From Mesorhizobium sp. ES1-1 (GTDB lineage Bacteria > Pseudomonadota > Alphaproteobacteria > Rhizobiales > Rhizobiaceae), in the NCBI RefSeq assembly GCF_020164785.1, contig NZ_JAIUGX010000004.1, positions 1 through 64,000 on the forward strand: 64,000 bases of DNA. The letters run 5' to 3'. Positions 52,333 through 60,392 of the stretch are shown in pieces. The notes below the pieces were generated by a model, which was given only the letters and a program-made list of their open reading frames with translations, made no database searches and was not told the origin of the DNA. A program made the position numbers and the translations under genes. Each line of letters opens with the position of its first letter. Positions within the stretch are counted from its first letter, which is position 1.

Positions 52333-53406
52333 ATGAAGAGCAGGGTTGCCATTCTCTATGGTGGGCGTTCGGCCGAGCATGACGTGTCGCGCCTGTCTGC
52401 GGCCAATGTGCTGACGGCTATCGACCGGGCGCGCTACGACATCGTGCCGATCGCGATTTCGCGGACCGGCAGATGGTTGCTGCAGGACCAGCCCATGGCC
52501 GCCGGCGACGGGGCAGGGGCTTCGGTTTCCGAGAATGGCATCGAGGTCGCCCTGCTGCCCGGCGGCAGGGGCAGACTGGTGGCGGTCACAAATGGCGGCG
52601 GCCGGCCCGACCTGCCGCCGGTCGATGTCGTGTTCCCGGTTCTGCATGGCCCGTTCGGCGAGGACGGATCGGTGCAGGGCTACGCGGAAGTCGCCGATGT
52701 CGCCTATGTCGGATGCGGCATCCTGGCCTCGGCTGCGGCCATGGACAAGGACGTCGCCAAGCGGCTGCTGCGCGAGGCAGGGATTCCCGTCGCCCGCTCC
52801 ATCACCTTGCTGCGAGGCGATGCCGGTTCCTTCCAGGAGATCGCCGGCGCGCTCGGCCTGCCCTTCTTCGCCAAGCCGGCGCGCCAGGGCTCGTCTTTCG
52901 GGGTCAGCAAGGTGAATGACCGCGACGGTTTCGATGAGGCCGTCGCCACAGCGTTCCGCTATGACGGCAAGGTTTTGATCGAGGAGTTCGTCGAAGGCCG
53001 CGAAATCGAATGTTCGGTGCTGCAGCGCGCCGACGGGTCGATGACCGTGTCGCCGCCCGGCGAGATCATCCCGGCCGGCAAGCATGGCTTCTATACGTAC
53101 GAGGCCAAATATCTCGATGCCGAGGGCGCCATGGTCAAGGTGCCGGCCGACATTCCGGCCGAGGTCGCCGACAGGGCCAGGGAGATGGCGGGCCAGGCCT
53201 TCCAGGCGCTGGGCTGCGAGGCGATGGCGCGCGTCGACTTCTTCCTGCGCCCGGATGGCGGCCTGCTGCTCAACGAGGTGAACACGCTTCCCGGCTTCAC
53301 CGACATTTCGATGTATGCCAAGGCGCTGGCGGCGATCGGCATCGGCTATGGCGAGATCATCGACGCCCTTATAGAACATGCGCTGGCCAGGCACGCGGCG
53401 CGCTGA
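52333..53406 (+). CDS. ddl: D-alanine--D-alanine ligase family protein
   Basis: A 357-residue ATP-grasp ligase. Motifs: VAILYGGRSAEHDVSRLSAANVL, FPVLHGPFGEDGSVQGYAEVADVAYVGCGILASAAAMDKDVAKRLL, FFAKPARQGSSFGVSKV (ATP grasp), LIEEFVEGREIECSVL, and LLLNEVNTLPGFTDISMYAKAL. The order and length match Ddl, which joins two D-Ala for peptidoglycan. It is not next to the mur cluster, so it may be a second ligase. The ATG at 52333 follows TTGAGGGG. It is co-transcribed with the C39-like gene. The 3' end is part of a 35-bp tandem repeat. Confidence 0.9.
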   Translation: MKSRVAILYGGRSAEHDVSRLSAANVLTAIDRARYDIVPIAISRTGRWLLQDQPMAAGDGAGASVSENGIEVALLPGGRGRLVAVTNGGGRPDLPPVDVVFPVLHGPFGEDGSVQGYAEVADVAYVGCGILASAAAMDKDVAKRLLREAGIPVARSITLLRGDAGSFQEIAGALGLPFFAKPARQGSSFGVSKVNDRDGFDEAVATAFRYDGKVLIEEFVEGREIECSVLQRADGSMTVSPPGEIIPAGKHGFYTYEAKYLDAEGAMVKVPADIPAEVADRAREMAGQAFQALGCEAMARVDFFLRPDGGLLLNEVNTLPGFTDISMYAKALAAIGIGYGEIIDALIEHALARHAAR

Positions 53407-53487
53407 TCGAGCGCCCTCTGGCCATCAACGCGGCGCGCTGATCGAGGGCCCACTGGCCGGCAACGCGGCGCGCTGATCGAGCGCGCC
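53398..53487 (+). repeat. 35-bp tandem repeat across the ddl stop codon
   Basis: GCGGCGCGCTGATCGAG recurs with a period of 35 bp (GCTGATCGA at 53402, 53437 and 53472), with ACTGGCCGGCAAC and TCTGGCCATCAAC between copies. About 2.6 units are present. Each unit repeats the codons that end ddl (Ala-Ala-Arg-stop), so the repeat grew by tandem duplication of the 3' end. Confidence 0.8.
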
Positions 53488-53600
53488 GGGGAACATTATC
53501 GCATGCCTGGACTTGATGGTGGCCAGCGGGTCACTGCCGGCATAGGATGGATGCCGGCTCATTATATCCGATCATGGCGCCTGGCAGGGGGAGACACCAC

Positions 53601-55580
53601 ATGGCGGCCAATCGCCGAAACGGCACGGCAGCGCCGGCTCTGGAGGACATGCTGTCCTCCGCTTCCCATCCGCGGACAACCCTGCCCAATGTGGCAACCA
53701 TCGTCACGACCGTGGCGGCGCTCTATTTCGGGCGCGAGGTGTTCCTGCCGATCGCCATCGCGCTGCTGCTGACATTCGCGCTGGCACCGCTTGTGTCGGG
53801 GCTCAAGCGCATCGGCATCCCCCGGATCGCCGCTGTCATTGCCAGCGTGGTGGGCGCTTTCGCGGCGCTCGCCCTGTTCAGCTTCGTCGTCGCCACGCAG
53901 GTCAGCGAACTGGCGCAGAACATCCCCATCTATCAGACCAACATCCTGACCAAGATTCGCTCGCTCAAGGAAACCGGCGTCGGGGGCGGCATCGTCTCAA
54001 GGCTGAGCGCCGTGATCGAGCGTGTCGGCCAGGAGATCGACCGGCAGGACGCTTCGCTGCCGGCCGCCACGCCGGACAAGCCGCCGCGCGATCCGGTGCC
54101 AGTCGAGATCGTCGCGCGTGAAAAACCGCTCGAAGTCCTGCAGAACATAGTCGGCCCGCTGATCAGCCCGCTGGGATCGGCGGGCCTGATCATCGTCGTC
54201 GTCATCTTCATGCTGCTCGAGCGGGAGGATCTGCGCGACCGCTTCATCCGGCTGGTCGGCTATGGCGACCTGCACCGCACCACGGAGGCGCTCCGGGATG
54301 CCGGCAAGCGCGTCGGCCGCTACCTGCTGATGCAGCTGGTGGTCAACATCGTCTATGCCATCCCCATCGCTGCCGGACTTTGGATCCTCGGCATCCCCAA
54401 TGCGCTGCTGTGGGGGTTGCTGGCGCTGGCGCTGCGTTTCGTTCCCTATATCGGCCCGGCCATCGGCATGCTGTTGCCGCTGTTCCTGGCCTTGGCAGTG
54501 GCGCCCGGCTGGTCGCTGCTTCTGTGGACCGCGGCGCTGTTCGTGATGATGGAACTGATCACCGGCAATGTCATCGAACCCTGGCTCTATGGTTCGCGCA
54601 CCGGCCTGTCGCCCCTGGCGATCATCGTCGCGGCCATCTTCTGGACCTGGCTGTGGGGGCCGCTCGGGCTAATCCTGTCGACGCCGCTCACCGTGTGCCT
54701 TGTGGTGCTGGGCAGGCATGTGCCGCAGTTTGAATTCCTCGACGTGTTGTTCGGCAACGAGCCCGTACTTGAACCCCATGCGCGGCTCTACCAACGGCTA
54801 CTGGCCGGGGATCCCGACGAGGCGACCGACCACGCCGAGGAGATACTGGAGGAAAAATACCTGGTCGAATTCTACCACAAGGTGGCCATTCCCGCGCTGT
54901 TGCTGGGCGAACGCGATCGGGCGCGCGGCGTGATGGGCGACGTGCAAAGACGACAGGTGGCGGCGAGCGCGCTGACGCTCGTGGCCAATCTCGACGAGGA
55001 TGCCAGGGAGGAAGCGGACGATGAGGAGGATACGGTGGTCACCAGCGAGGCCGACGCGGATGACGATGGCGCCGCCGAGGAACAGGTGGACCTGCCTGAC
55101 GGCGCCGGCCTGTCGGTGCTTTGCGCCGGCGGGCGTGGGGAACTCGACGACGCCGCCGCCGCGATGCTGGCCCAGGTGCTGCAGGTCCAGGGGGCGACGG
55201 CGGCGACAGCCGGTTTCGCCGACATGGAACCTTCGAGCATCCGCAACCTCGACTTGGCGGGCATCGACACAGTCGTTGTCGGCTTCCTCAACCGCGATTC
55301 CGTCAAGCATGCACGGTTTCTGGTTCGCCGGCTCAAGAGAGCGAAGCCCTCACTGCGCGTCGGGATCGTGTTCTGGTCGGAGGACGGCACCGGCGACAAG
55401 GAAGCAGCGGTAAAGCTGGAGGAGGACCTCAACGCGGATTTCGTCGCGCACGGCATGGTGGACGCGGCCGTCGGCGCGCTGTCGCAGGAGCCGGCCGTGG
55501 TGCTGAAATTGGCCAAGCGCCGGACACGGCGGCCTCGGGCAGCCGCGCGGAAGGCCTCGGCCGCGGCAGCCACGAGTTAG
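53601..55580 (+). CDS. AI-2E family membrane protein with C-terminal extension
   Basis: A 659-residue inner-membrane protein. Residues about 30-400 match the AI-2E (TqsA/YdiK) family with about eight membrane segments, e.g. VFLPIAIALLLTFALAPLVSGL, ALWGLLALALRFVPYIGPAIGMLLPLF and WTWLWGPLGLILSTPLTVCLVVLGRH. The last 250 residues are soluble: a helical acidic linker (LDEDAREEADDEEDTVVTSEADADDD) and an alpha/beta stretch (GLSVLCAGGRGELDDAAAAML, ITVVVGFLNRD-like strands), ending in a basic Arg/Ala tail. I start it at ATG 53601 after GGGGGAGACACCAC. Confidence 0.87.
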   Translation: MAANRRNGTAAPALEDMLSSASHPRTTLPNVATIVTTVAALYFGREVFLPIAIALLLTFALAPLVSGLKRIGIPRIAAVIASVVGAFAALALFSFVVATQVSELAQNIPIYQTNILTKIRSLKETGVGGGIVSRLSAVIERVGQEIDRQDASLPAATPDKPPRDPVPVEIVAREKPLEVLQNIVGPLISPLGSAGLIIVVVIFMLLEREDLRDRFIRLVGYGDLHRTTEALRDAGKRVGRYLLMQLVVNIVYAIPIAAGLWILGIPNALLWGLLALALRFVPYIGPAIGMLLPLFLALAVAPGWSLLLWTAALFVMMELITGNVIEPWLYGSRTGLSPLAIIVAAIFWTWLWGPLGLILSTPLTVCLVVLGRHVPQFEFLDVLFGNEPVLEPHARLYQRLLAGDPDEATDHAEEILEEKYLVEFYHKVAIPALLLGERDRARGVMGDVQRRQVAASALTLVANLDEDAREEADDEEDTVVTSEADADDDGAAEEQVDLPDGAGLSVLCAGGRGELDDAAAAMLAQVLQVQGATAATAGFADMEPSSIRNLDLAGIDTVVVGFLNRDSVKHARFLVRRLKRAKPSLRVGIVFWSEDGTGDKEAAVKLEEDLNADFVAHGMVDAAVGALSQEPAVVLKLAKRRTRRPRAAARKASAAAATS

Positions 55581-55679
55581 GACTGTCCTGCGATGGTTCG
55601 TGCGGCTCATCCAGGCATCGGGCTCTAAGGATCGGGCGAGTATCGGCGAGCCGACCAATGGGATCGGACGCGCCGAGCT

Positions 55680-55877
55680 TCACATGTTGGAAGCGACGTC
55701 CCGGGTCGAGATCGGCTTGGGCTTGTGCGCCGGCCGTGGCCTTGGCTTGTGCTCGGCATAGGGCTGCTTGACCGCGGAAGCCGCCTTCACGGAATCCGCT
55801 TTGCGAGGCGCTTGCGTCTTGCGGCGCTTGAGCCAGTTGGAAGACAGTTCGGCTAGGAGACCGCGCAGTTCTTTCAC
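55680..55877 (-). CDS. Small basic protein, 65 aa
   Basis: The GTG at 55877 is 5 nt after GAGG. The product is KELRGLLAELSSNWLKRRKT followed by a Pro/Lys-rich tail (AEHKPRPRPAHKPKPIST). The calculated character is strongly basic, like nucleic-acid-binding peptides, but no family is recognised. A longer frame with ATG at 55922 lacks a ribosome site. Confidence 0.55.
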   Translation of the reverse strand: MKELRGLLAELSSNWLKRRKTQAPRKADSVKAASAVKQPYAEHKPRPRPAHKPKPISTRDVASNM

Positions 55878-55978
55878 AGCATCCTCCTCTGGTGGGCGAC
55901 GGTATAATTCGCAAGGGCGCAACTTGTTCCAGACGTCGCAGCGAGACGTCCCAACGCAGTTCGAGCGATCGTTTTCCG

Positions 55979-56269
55979 CTACTGGACCGAAGTCGAGTAG
56001 GGAGGGTCGGACGGCTTTCTGCCGTCACCGTTGAGCGGGGAATGGTCATGCCCCTCCGGCAGCACATCGAATTCTATGGCGGCGCCTAGAAGCTGCGCTG
56101 CCTGCAAAACAAGATGTTCGACGTCCTCGAGAGCGACGTTCTCCGCCAGGTTTCTCAGCCTGATCTGCTCAGCCACAACCGAGATGTTGACGATGCCGGC
56201 TGAAGTGAAGGCTGCCTTGACTGACGAACTCACATCCTCGAGCAGCGTCCTGGAATAGTTGTAGCGCAT
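55979..56269 (-). CDS. Hypothetical protein, 96 aa
   Basis: A mainly helical protein (MRYNYSRTLLEDVSSSVKAA, then EQIRLRNLAENVALEDVEHL). The ATG at 56269 follows GGGGAGGTTTCCAA. It has an acidic, His-containing C terminus. No family recognised. The 270-bp stretch that follows to 56540 is A/T-rich and holds no gene I can support; it probably carries promoters for this gene and for the gene at 56541. Confidence 0.6.
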   Translation of the reverse strand: MRYNYSRTLLEDVSSSVKAAFTSAGIVNISVVAEQIRLRNLAENVALEDVEHLVLQAAQLLGAAIEFDVLPEGHDHSPLNGDGRKPSDPPYSTSVQ

Positions 56270-56540
56270 TTGGAAACCTCCCCGTGGGAACGGTTCTTGT
56301 CAGGCTGCACCATGCGCCGATCAAACAGCCACAGCAAGTAACTTCCGATTAAATGCGTATATAAATCAATTAGTTAGTATAGTTATCCAAATAAGGCAGA
56401 GACGATCGATCAGCTATATGGGGGTGACGCTCAAAGGATGCTTTCGCCGCTCTTGACGTTTTTTGCGCGCCATCCTACCTGTGGGTAGAGTTAGTCAAGT
56501 ACTCACTCGATCTGTCGAACATTGAGCGAGGAGGCGCGTC

Positions 56541-56780
56541 TTGGCAGAACTTGAGCGTCCGGAACGATTGCAGATCATGCTGACCGCCGATGAACTGGCG
56601 GCACTTGAGAACTGGCGTTTCGACAATCGCATGCCAAGCCGCTCGGCCGCAGTCAGGGAGCTGCTGCGGCGCGGTCTCGCGTCCGAGGGATTCCTGCGAG
56701 CCGATCTTGGCGTCAAGTCGCAGGATTATGGAATCCTGCCCCCCGGCCGTACCGACGGCCCCGCCGACGGCGAGGATTGA
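56541..56780 (+). CDS. Small ribbon-helix-helix-like protein, 79 aa
   Basis: The start is TTG at 56541 with AGGAGG 7 nt upstream. The chain begins MAELERPERLQIMLTADELAALENWRFDNRMPSRSAAVRELLRRGL, a classic ribbon-helix-helix pattern (basic strand, then helix with P-S-R-S-A-A-V-R-E-L-L). It is probably a DNA-binding regulator or antitoxin, but no toxin gene follows; the next gene is on the opposite strand. The last 25 residues are acidic and unstructured. Confidence 0.68.
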   Translation: MAELERPERLQIMLTADELAALENWRFDNRMPSRSAAVRELLRRGLASEGFLRADLGVKSQDYGILPPGRTDGPADGED

Positions 56781-56840
56781 CGTTCATCTCGACATCCATC
56801 GACGGAGCTGGTGATATTGAAGCCCAGAAATGGGCTGTCG

Positions 56841-57047
56841 CTAAAGTATGTTCGACGTCACCTCGACGATGATCGAGGCGCCTTCGGGCGAACTGTTGGT
56901 GACATGGACCACCCGCGACACCCGAAGCTCCTGCGTATTCCCGTCGATGGACAGGGCGACGCTCTCGCCAATGCGGGGGACCGCCTGGAAAAGGGCGTCG
57001 GCCGCTTCCGGCCGGTTATCGATGGAAATACGGCAGCTGACGGTCAT
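56841..57047 (-). CDS. Hypothetical protein, 68 aa
   Basis: A compact beta-rich protein (MTVSCRISIDNRPEAADALF, then VPRIGESVALSIDGNTQELR). The ATG at 57047 follows AGGAGACCACTT. An alternating hydrophobic pattern suggests a small barrel. No family is recognised. Just past its stop, AGCCCAGAAATGGGCT (56821-56836) is a perfect hairpin. Confidence 0.65.
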   Translation of the reverse strand: MTVSCRISIDNRPEAADALFQAVPRIGESVALSIDGNTQELRVSRVVHVTNSSPEGASIIVEVTSNIL

Positions 57048-57147
57048 AAGTGGTCTCCTGTGTCTGACGCTCGACAACGCAGGCTGCGGGAAATGGTTTC
57101 AGGCGGTGACGGTGCAAAACCGGCGTATCGGCCAACAGCTCCAAGGC

Positions 57148-57221
57148 TGGTTCCCGCTCAAGGGCTCGAACCTCGATTCACGCCTTCAAAGGGCGCTGTC
57201 CTACCATTAGACGAAGCGGGA
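57148..57221 (-). tRNA. tRNA-Gln (anticodon UUG), CCA encoded
   Basis: On the minus strand: acceptor TCCCGCT (57221-57215) pairs with AGCGGGA (57158-57152); D arm GTCT/GGAC with loop AATGGTA; anticodon stem GCGCC/GGCGT with loop CTTTGAA, giving anticodon UUG (Gln); T arm CGAGG/CCTTG with loop TTCGAGC. Discriminator A73 and CCA follow at 57151-57148. All stems form with one or two G-U pairs. The acceptor TCCCGCT differs from the usual bacterial tRNA-Gln beginning (U-G-G-G), so this is a divergent copy. Confidence 0.9.
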
Positions 57222-57310
57222 ATGCTTGCCAGACGAACACCCCTAGCTGGTTCGCGCGGCGGGATCAACGCGGGTCCGCATAAAGAGGTCGTCTCGTCGC
57301 GTGTCCGCGC

Positions 57311-57604
57311 TCAGTTGGGGAAGTTGTTGACGGGCTCCTGGCAACGGTAGACCGGGCAGCTCCCGTCACGCGTCGGGACGTAGGCCGACATCGGCACTTC
57401 CGGCCAATCGCATTCATTGCCGAACTGACGGACATACCGGTCGTAAGTGTTAGGGCCGGTGGTCACCACCACGGCACGGTGCCTTCGGATCAGGTCGCGA
57501 AGCTGCTCGCAGCTCATCTTGCGCGTGTCCGGGCGCGCATCGGCGAGACCGGTCGCGGCAAGCAGGACCGCTGCAGTCGTCAGCACTATCCGGCGGAAGG
57601 ACAT
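57311..57604 (-). CDS. Hypothetical secreted protein, 97 aa
   Basis: A signal peptide is clear (MSFRRIVLTTAAVLLAATGL, cleavage after ADA). The mature part has MSCEQLRDLIRRHRAVVVTTGPNTYDRYV, then CDWPEVPMSAYVPTRDGSCPVYRC, with four Cys. The ATG at 57604 follows GAGGTGCCAT. A match GGAAC-N16-AGTT at 57673-57649 on this strand is close to the EcfG consensus. Similar small secreted proteins are common in rhizobia; function unknown. Confidence 0.72.
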   Translation of the reverse strand: MSFRRIVLTTAAVLLAATGLADARPDTRKMSCEQLRDLIRRHRAVVVTTGPNTYDRYVRQFGNECDWPEVPMSAYVPTRDGSCPVYRCQEPVNNFPN

Positions 57605-57725
57605 ATGGCACCTCAAGCGGTTTGTTCACCCGTAGGGTCTGCGTCGGAAACTCGGATCCCGTCCGGCGGTTCCCTCTGAGCAGGGTGCGGCGCGCAACCA
57701 ATCTTCGAGTAGCGCATTTCCGGGT

Positions 57726-57995
57726 ATGGACAGCAGCAACTCATACGAGACCACACGCCCGTGGCCGGGAAGCGAACCGGGATGGACCAGGTGCTGTTCG
57801 TCTTGCGGCAGCCGCGACCATGGCTATGAGGACTGCCCGCAAAGAGCTCCCGTCGACAGTCTGCCGTTCGAGTCTGATGAAGAAACCTCGGACCCGAGCC
57901 TTTTCGTACATGGCGGCAATCTTCCCTCTACAGGGATTTCGCGCGTGACCAGCCTTCACAGAACGGACGCTTTGCAACTGGCGACCATCGCTTGA
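57726..57995 (+). CDS. Small protein with a CCHC zinc-knuckle pattern, 89 aa
   Basis: The product has the exact spacing C-x2-C-x4-H-x4-C at about residues 25-38 (CSSCGSRDHGYEDC), the pattern of retroviral-type zinc knuckles, otherwise rare in bacteria. The rest is Ser/Thr/Pro-rich with an acidic patch (FESDEETSDPS). The ATG at 57726 has only a weak GGGT before it. It could be a nucleic-acid-binding peptide or a chance frame. Confidence 0.45.
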   Translation: MDSSNSYETTRPWPGSEPGWTRCCSSCGSRDHGYEDCPQRAPVDSLPFESDEETSDPSLFVHGGNLPSTGISRVTSLHRTDALQLATIA

Positions 57996-58153
57996 TAGGT
58001 CCGTGGCCTTGGCGGAATGTGGCGCGGTGATTGCAACCCAATCATAGATCAGGCATTGCTGGGCGCGGCCCGGACTCGTGGTGACGAAGCGGCCGAGCCA
58101 GAGTGAAGCGTTGCGAGCCGAGAGGGTTGATGCCGACCCGAGGAAAGCTGGGC

Positions 58154-59221
58154 ATGACCGAAGTCAAGGGCAGCGACGGTCTGACTGAGATCACCGCCGA
58201 GACTAGGCTGGCGGCCATTGTCGATTCCTCCTTCGACGCCATCATCAGCAAGGACCTCAACAGCATCATAACCAGCTGGAACGGCGCGGCCGAGCAGATG
58301 TTCGGCCACACCGCGCAAGAGGCGATAGGCCAGTCTGTGCTGATGCTAATTCCGGATCATCTGCGGGACGAGGAGGCCGATATTATCGGCCGGGTTCGCA
58401 AGGGCCAGGTCGTGGCCAGCTATGAAACCGTGCGGCGCCGCAAGGATGGCAGCATAATCGCCGTGTCGCTGACGGTTTCGCCGATCAGGAACAGGGCGGG
58501 CGAGATCATCGGCGCTTCCAAGATCGCGCGCGACATCACCTCGACCAAGGAAAGCGAGCGCCGGATCAGGATCTTGCTGCGAGAGGTGAACCATCGTGTC
58601 AAGAACCAGTTCGCCGTGATCCTTTCGATGATCAGGGAGACGAGCAAACGCTCGACCGATCCGCGCGAGTTCGAAGGGCTTGTCCGCTCCCGCATCATGG
58701 CGCTGTCGCGGTCGCATGACCTGCTGGTGAATTCGGAATGGGCGGGCGCCAGCCTCTTCGACCTTATCCAGGAGCAGTTGCAGTCGTTCGGCCATGAGGA
58801 GCAGGTCTCGCTGTCCGGGCCGCTGCTGACCCTGCAGCCCAACGCGGTGCATAATCTAGGCATGGCCTTCCATGAACTGGGAACGAACTCGTCCAAATAT
58901 GGCGCGCTGGGCGGCGAAGACGGGCGCATCGAAATCACCTGGCAGATCATCCCGGGCGCTGACGGCCAGCGGGAACTGAATCTCGTCTGGGACGAGACCT
59001 CGCCGGCTCAGGCTGAAAGCGCCGAGGACAACACGCGCAAGGGGTTCGGCACGGTCGTCCTGGAACGGGTCGCGCCGCAATCGCTGAACGGCGCGGCTAC
59101 CATGGAGCGCGGCCCCGGCCATGTTCGCTGGGCGCTGACGGCGCCGCTCGACTCCATCATCGTTCCGCAGATCGGCGTGGAGATCGCGGTGGCGGACGTC
59201 AGTCGAGCGTTCAACCCCTGA
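58154..59221 (+). CDS. PAS-domain HWE-family histidine kinase
   Basis: A 355-residue sensor kinase. A PAS domain lies at about residues 15-130 (IVDSSFDAIISKDLNSIITSWNGAAEQMFGH, ending GASKIARDITSTKESE). The HWE kinase part has the phospho-His in EVNHRVKNQFAVILSMIRET, the N-box in HELGTNSSKYGAL and the W-x-E in LVWDETS. There is no transmembrane segment. HWE kinases often feed the PhyR-NepR-EcfG stress pathway in alphaproteobacteria. I start it at ATG 58154 (AGGA 9 nt upstream); ATGs at 58103 and 58130 are possible. Confidence 0.9.
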   Translation: MTEVKGSDGLTEITAETRLAAIVDSSFDAIISKDLNSIITSWNGAAEQMFGHTAQEAIGQSVLMLIPDHLRDEEADIIGRVRKGQVVASYETVRRRKDGSIIAVSLTVSPIRNRAGEIIGASKIARDITSTKESERRIRILLREVNHRVKNQFAVILSMIRETSKRSTDPREFEGLVRSRIMALSRSHDLLVNSEWAGASLFDLIQEQLQSFGHEEQVSLSGPLLTLQPNAVHNLGMAFHELGTNSSKYGALGGEDGRIEITWQIIPGADGQRELNLVWDETSPAQAESAEDNTRKGFGTVVLERVAPQSLNGAATMERGPGHVRWALTAPLDSIIVPQIGVEIAVADVSRAFNP

Positions 59222-59284
59222 CACCAGCGGCTCGCCTGCGGCGGGCCGATTGTTCCAAGTTGCATCCGCAGCCTCTCTCCTCCA

Positions 59285-59309
59285 GGAACCGCTCCCCTGT
59301 CACCACGTT
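59285..59309 (+). promoter_or_regulatory. EcfG-type promoter of the mgtC-like gene
   Basis: GGAAC at 59285-59289, 16 nt, CGTT at 59306-59309, a perfect consensus match. Transcription would begin near 59316, about 20 nt before the ATG, with GGAGG in the leader. Confidence 0.75.
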
Positions 59310-59336
59310 GTCACAGTCTGGCTTTGGAGGGACATG

Positions 59337-59867
59337 ATGGAACAACTCGTCGAGGAATTCGGCCACCCGACCTACACCTCGTTCCCGGTGATCGCGGCGC
59401 GGCTGCTGCTGGCCACGCTCTTTGGCGCGATCATCGGGTTCGAGCGTGAATGGCGCGAACGGCCGGCGGGGCTGCGCACGCATATTCTCGTCTGCGTCGC
59501 CGCGGCCACTTTCGGCATCCTGACGATCGAGATCATTCATGCGCCGATGTTTGCGGGCGAATCGATCAGCGTCGACCCGATCCGCGTGGTCGAGGCGGTG
59601 ACCGCAGGCGTCGCCTTCCTCGCCGCCGGCTCGATCATGTTCTCGCGCGGCGAGGTACATGGGCTGACCACCGGCGCCGGCATGTGGCTGGCCGGTGCCA
59701 TTGGCGTTGCCTGCGGATTGGGCCTGTGGCAGGTCGCCGGCTTCGGCACGCTGATCGTGCTGATCGTGGCCGGGCTTCTGCATCGGCTCCAGCCCCGGCG
59801 CAAAGGTGGCGTGGCGGGCCCAGACGAGGGCGCAAGTCCGGAAACGGCCACCACTCAGGCGGATTAG
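59337..59867 (+). CDS. MgtC/SapB family membrane protein
   Basis: A 176-residue inner-membrane protein. The family start MEQLVEEFGHPTYTSFPVIAARLLLATLFGAIIGFEREWRERPAGLRTHILVCVAAATFGIL has the conserved Arg and G-x-E-R-E motif. Four to five membrane segments follow, ending in LIVLIVAGLLHRLQP and a polar tail. MgtC proteins help adaptation to low magnesium and to stress. I start it at ATG 59337, 6 nt after GGAGG; ATG 59334 is also usable. An EcfG-type promoter lies directly upstream. Confidence 0.9.
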   Translation: MEQLVEEFGHPTYTSFPVIAARLLLATLFGAIIGFEREWRERPAGLRTHILVCVAAATFGILTIEIIHAPMFAGESISVDPIRVVEAVTAGVAFLAAGSIMFSRGEVHGLTTGAGMWLAGAIGVACGLGLWQVAGFGTLIVLIVAGLLHRLQPRRKGGVAGPDEGASPETATTQAD

Positions 59868-60002
59868 CGCCCACTCCAGACAAACCTGAAAACCTTTCGC
59901 GCCGGCACGCGTTGTGTCTTCAGAGACGCATCTGTCTGGGCTCGTCGTGATGCCACGCTTAGTGGCTCAAGCGGTCGGGCCGGTAAAACGAAAGGAAAGT
60001 CG

Positions 60003-60305
60003 ATGAACACGCGCATCATCTTATCCAGCGTTCTGTTGCTGGCGGCGGCGCCTGCAATGGCGCAGACCCAGCCCGACCAGACCCTGCCGCCCTCGCAAAG
60101 CACCAACTGCCAAGCGAAGACGGACAGTGAGGGCCAGCAGAAGCCGGCGACCGGCGACAATCTCAGCCAGACGCTGGGCGATTGCGGCGGGGTGCTGAAG
60201 CCGCCGGCAACCGGCGATCACGACATGACGGCGCCGGCTCCCGACCAGGGCAAGACGCCGGTGATTAAGCCGGGCGAGGTGCCGCCACAGCCGCCGGCAC
60301 AATAG
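60003..60305 (+). CDS. Small secreted Pro/Gln-rich protein, 100 aa
   Basis: The signal peptide is MNTRIILSSVLLLAAAPAMA. The mature part is Pro-, Gln- and Thr-rich (TQPDQTLPPSQSTNCQAKTD, PPATGDHDMTAPAPDQGKT) with two Cys and the doubled motif KPATGDNLS and KPPATGDHD. The composition suggests an extended periplasmic peptide. The ATG follows GAAAGGAAAGTCG. No family known. Confidence 0.7.
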   Translation: MNTRIILSSVLLLAAAPAMAQTQPDQTLPPSQSTNCQAKTDSEGQQKPATGDNLSQTLGDCGGVLKPPATGDHDMTAPAPDQGKTPVIKPGEVPPQPPAQ

Positions 60306-60335
60306 TTAATTTTCTGTCCCGGCGCCGCCGGGACC

Positions 60336-60360
60336 GGAACCTCGCTCCCGGCGAAACGTT
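60336..60360 (+). promoter_or_regulatory. EcfG-type promoter of the 44-aa membrane peptide
   Basis: GGAAC at 60336-60340, 16 nt, CGTT at 60357-60360, a perfect consensus match. Transcription would begin near 60367, about 26 nt before the GTG. Confidence 0.75.
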
Positions 60361-60392
60361 TTTGTCAAAACCGATTTCGAAAGGACAGGACC

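Noticed and set aside
60003-60305. Second RiPP precursor
   Set aside because: It has a Sec signal peptide and no modifying enzyme nearby.
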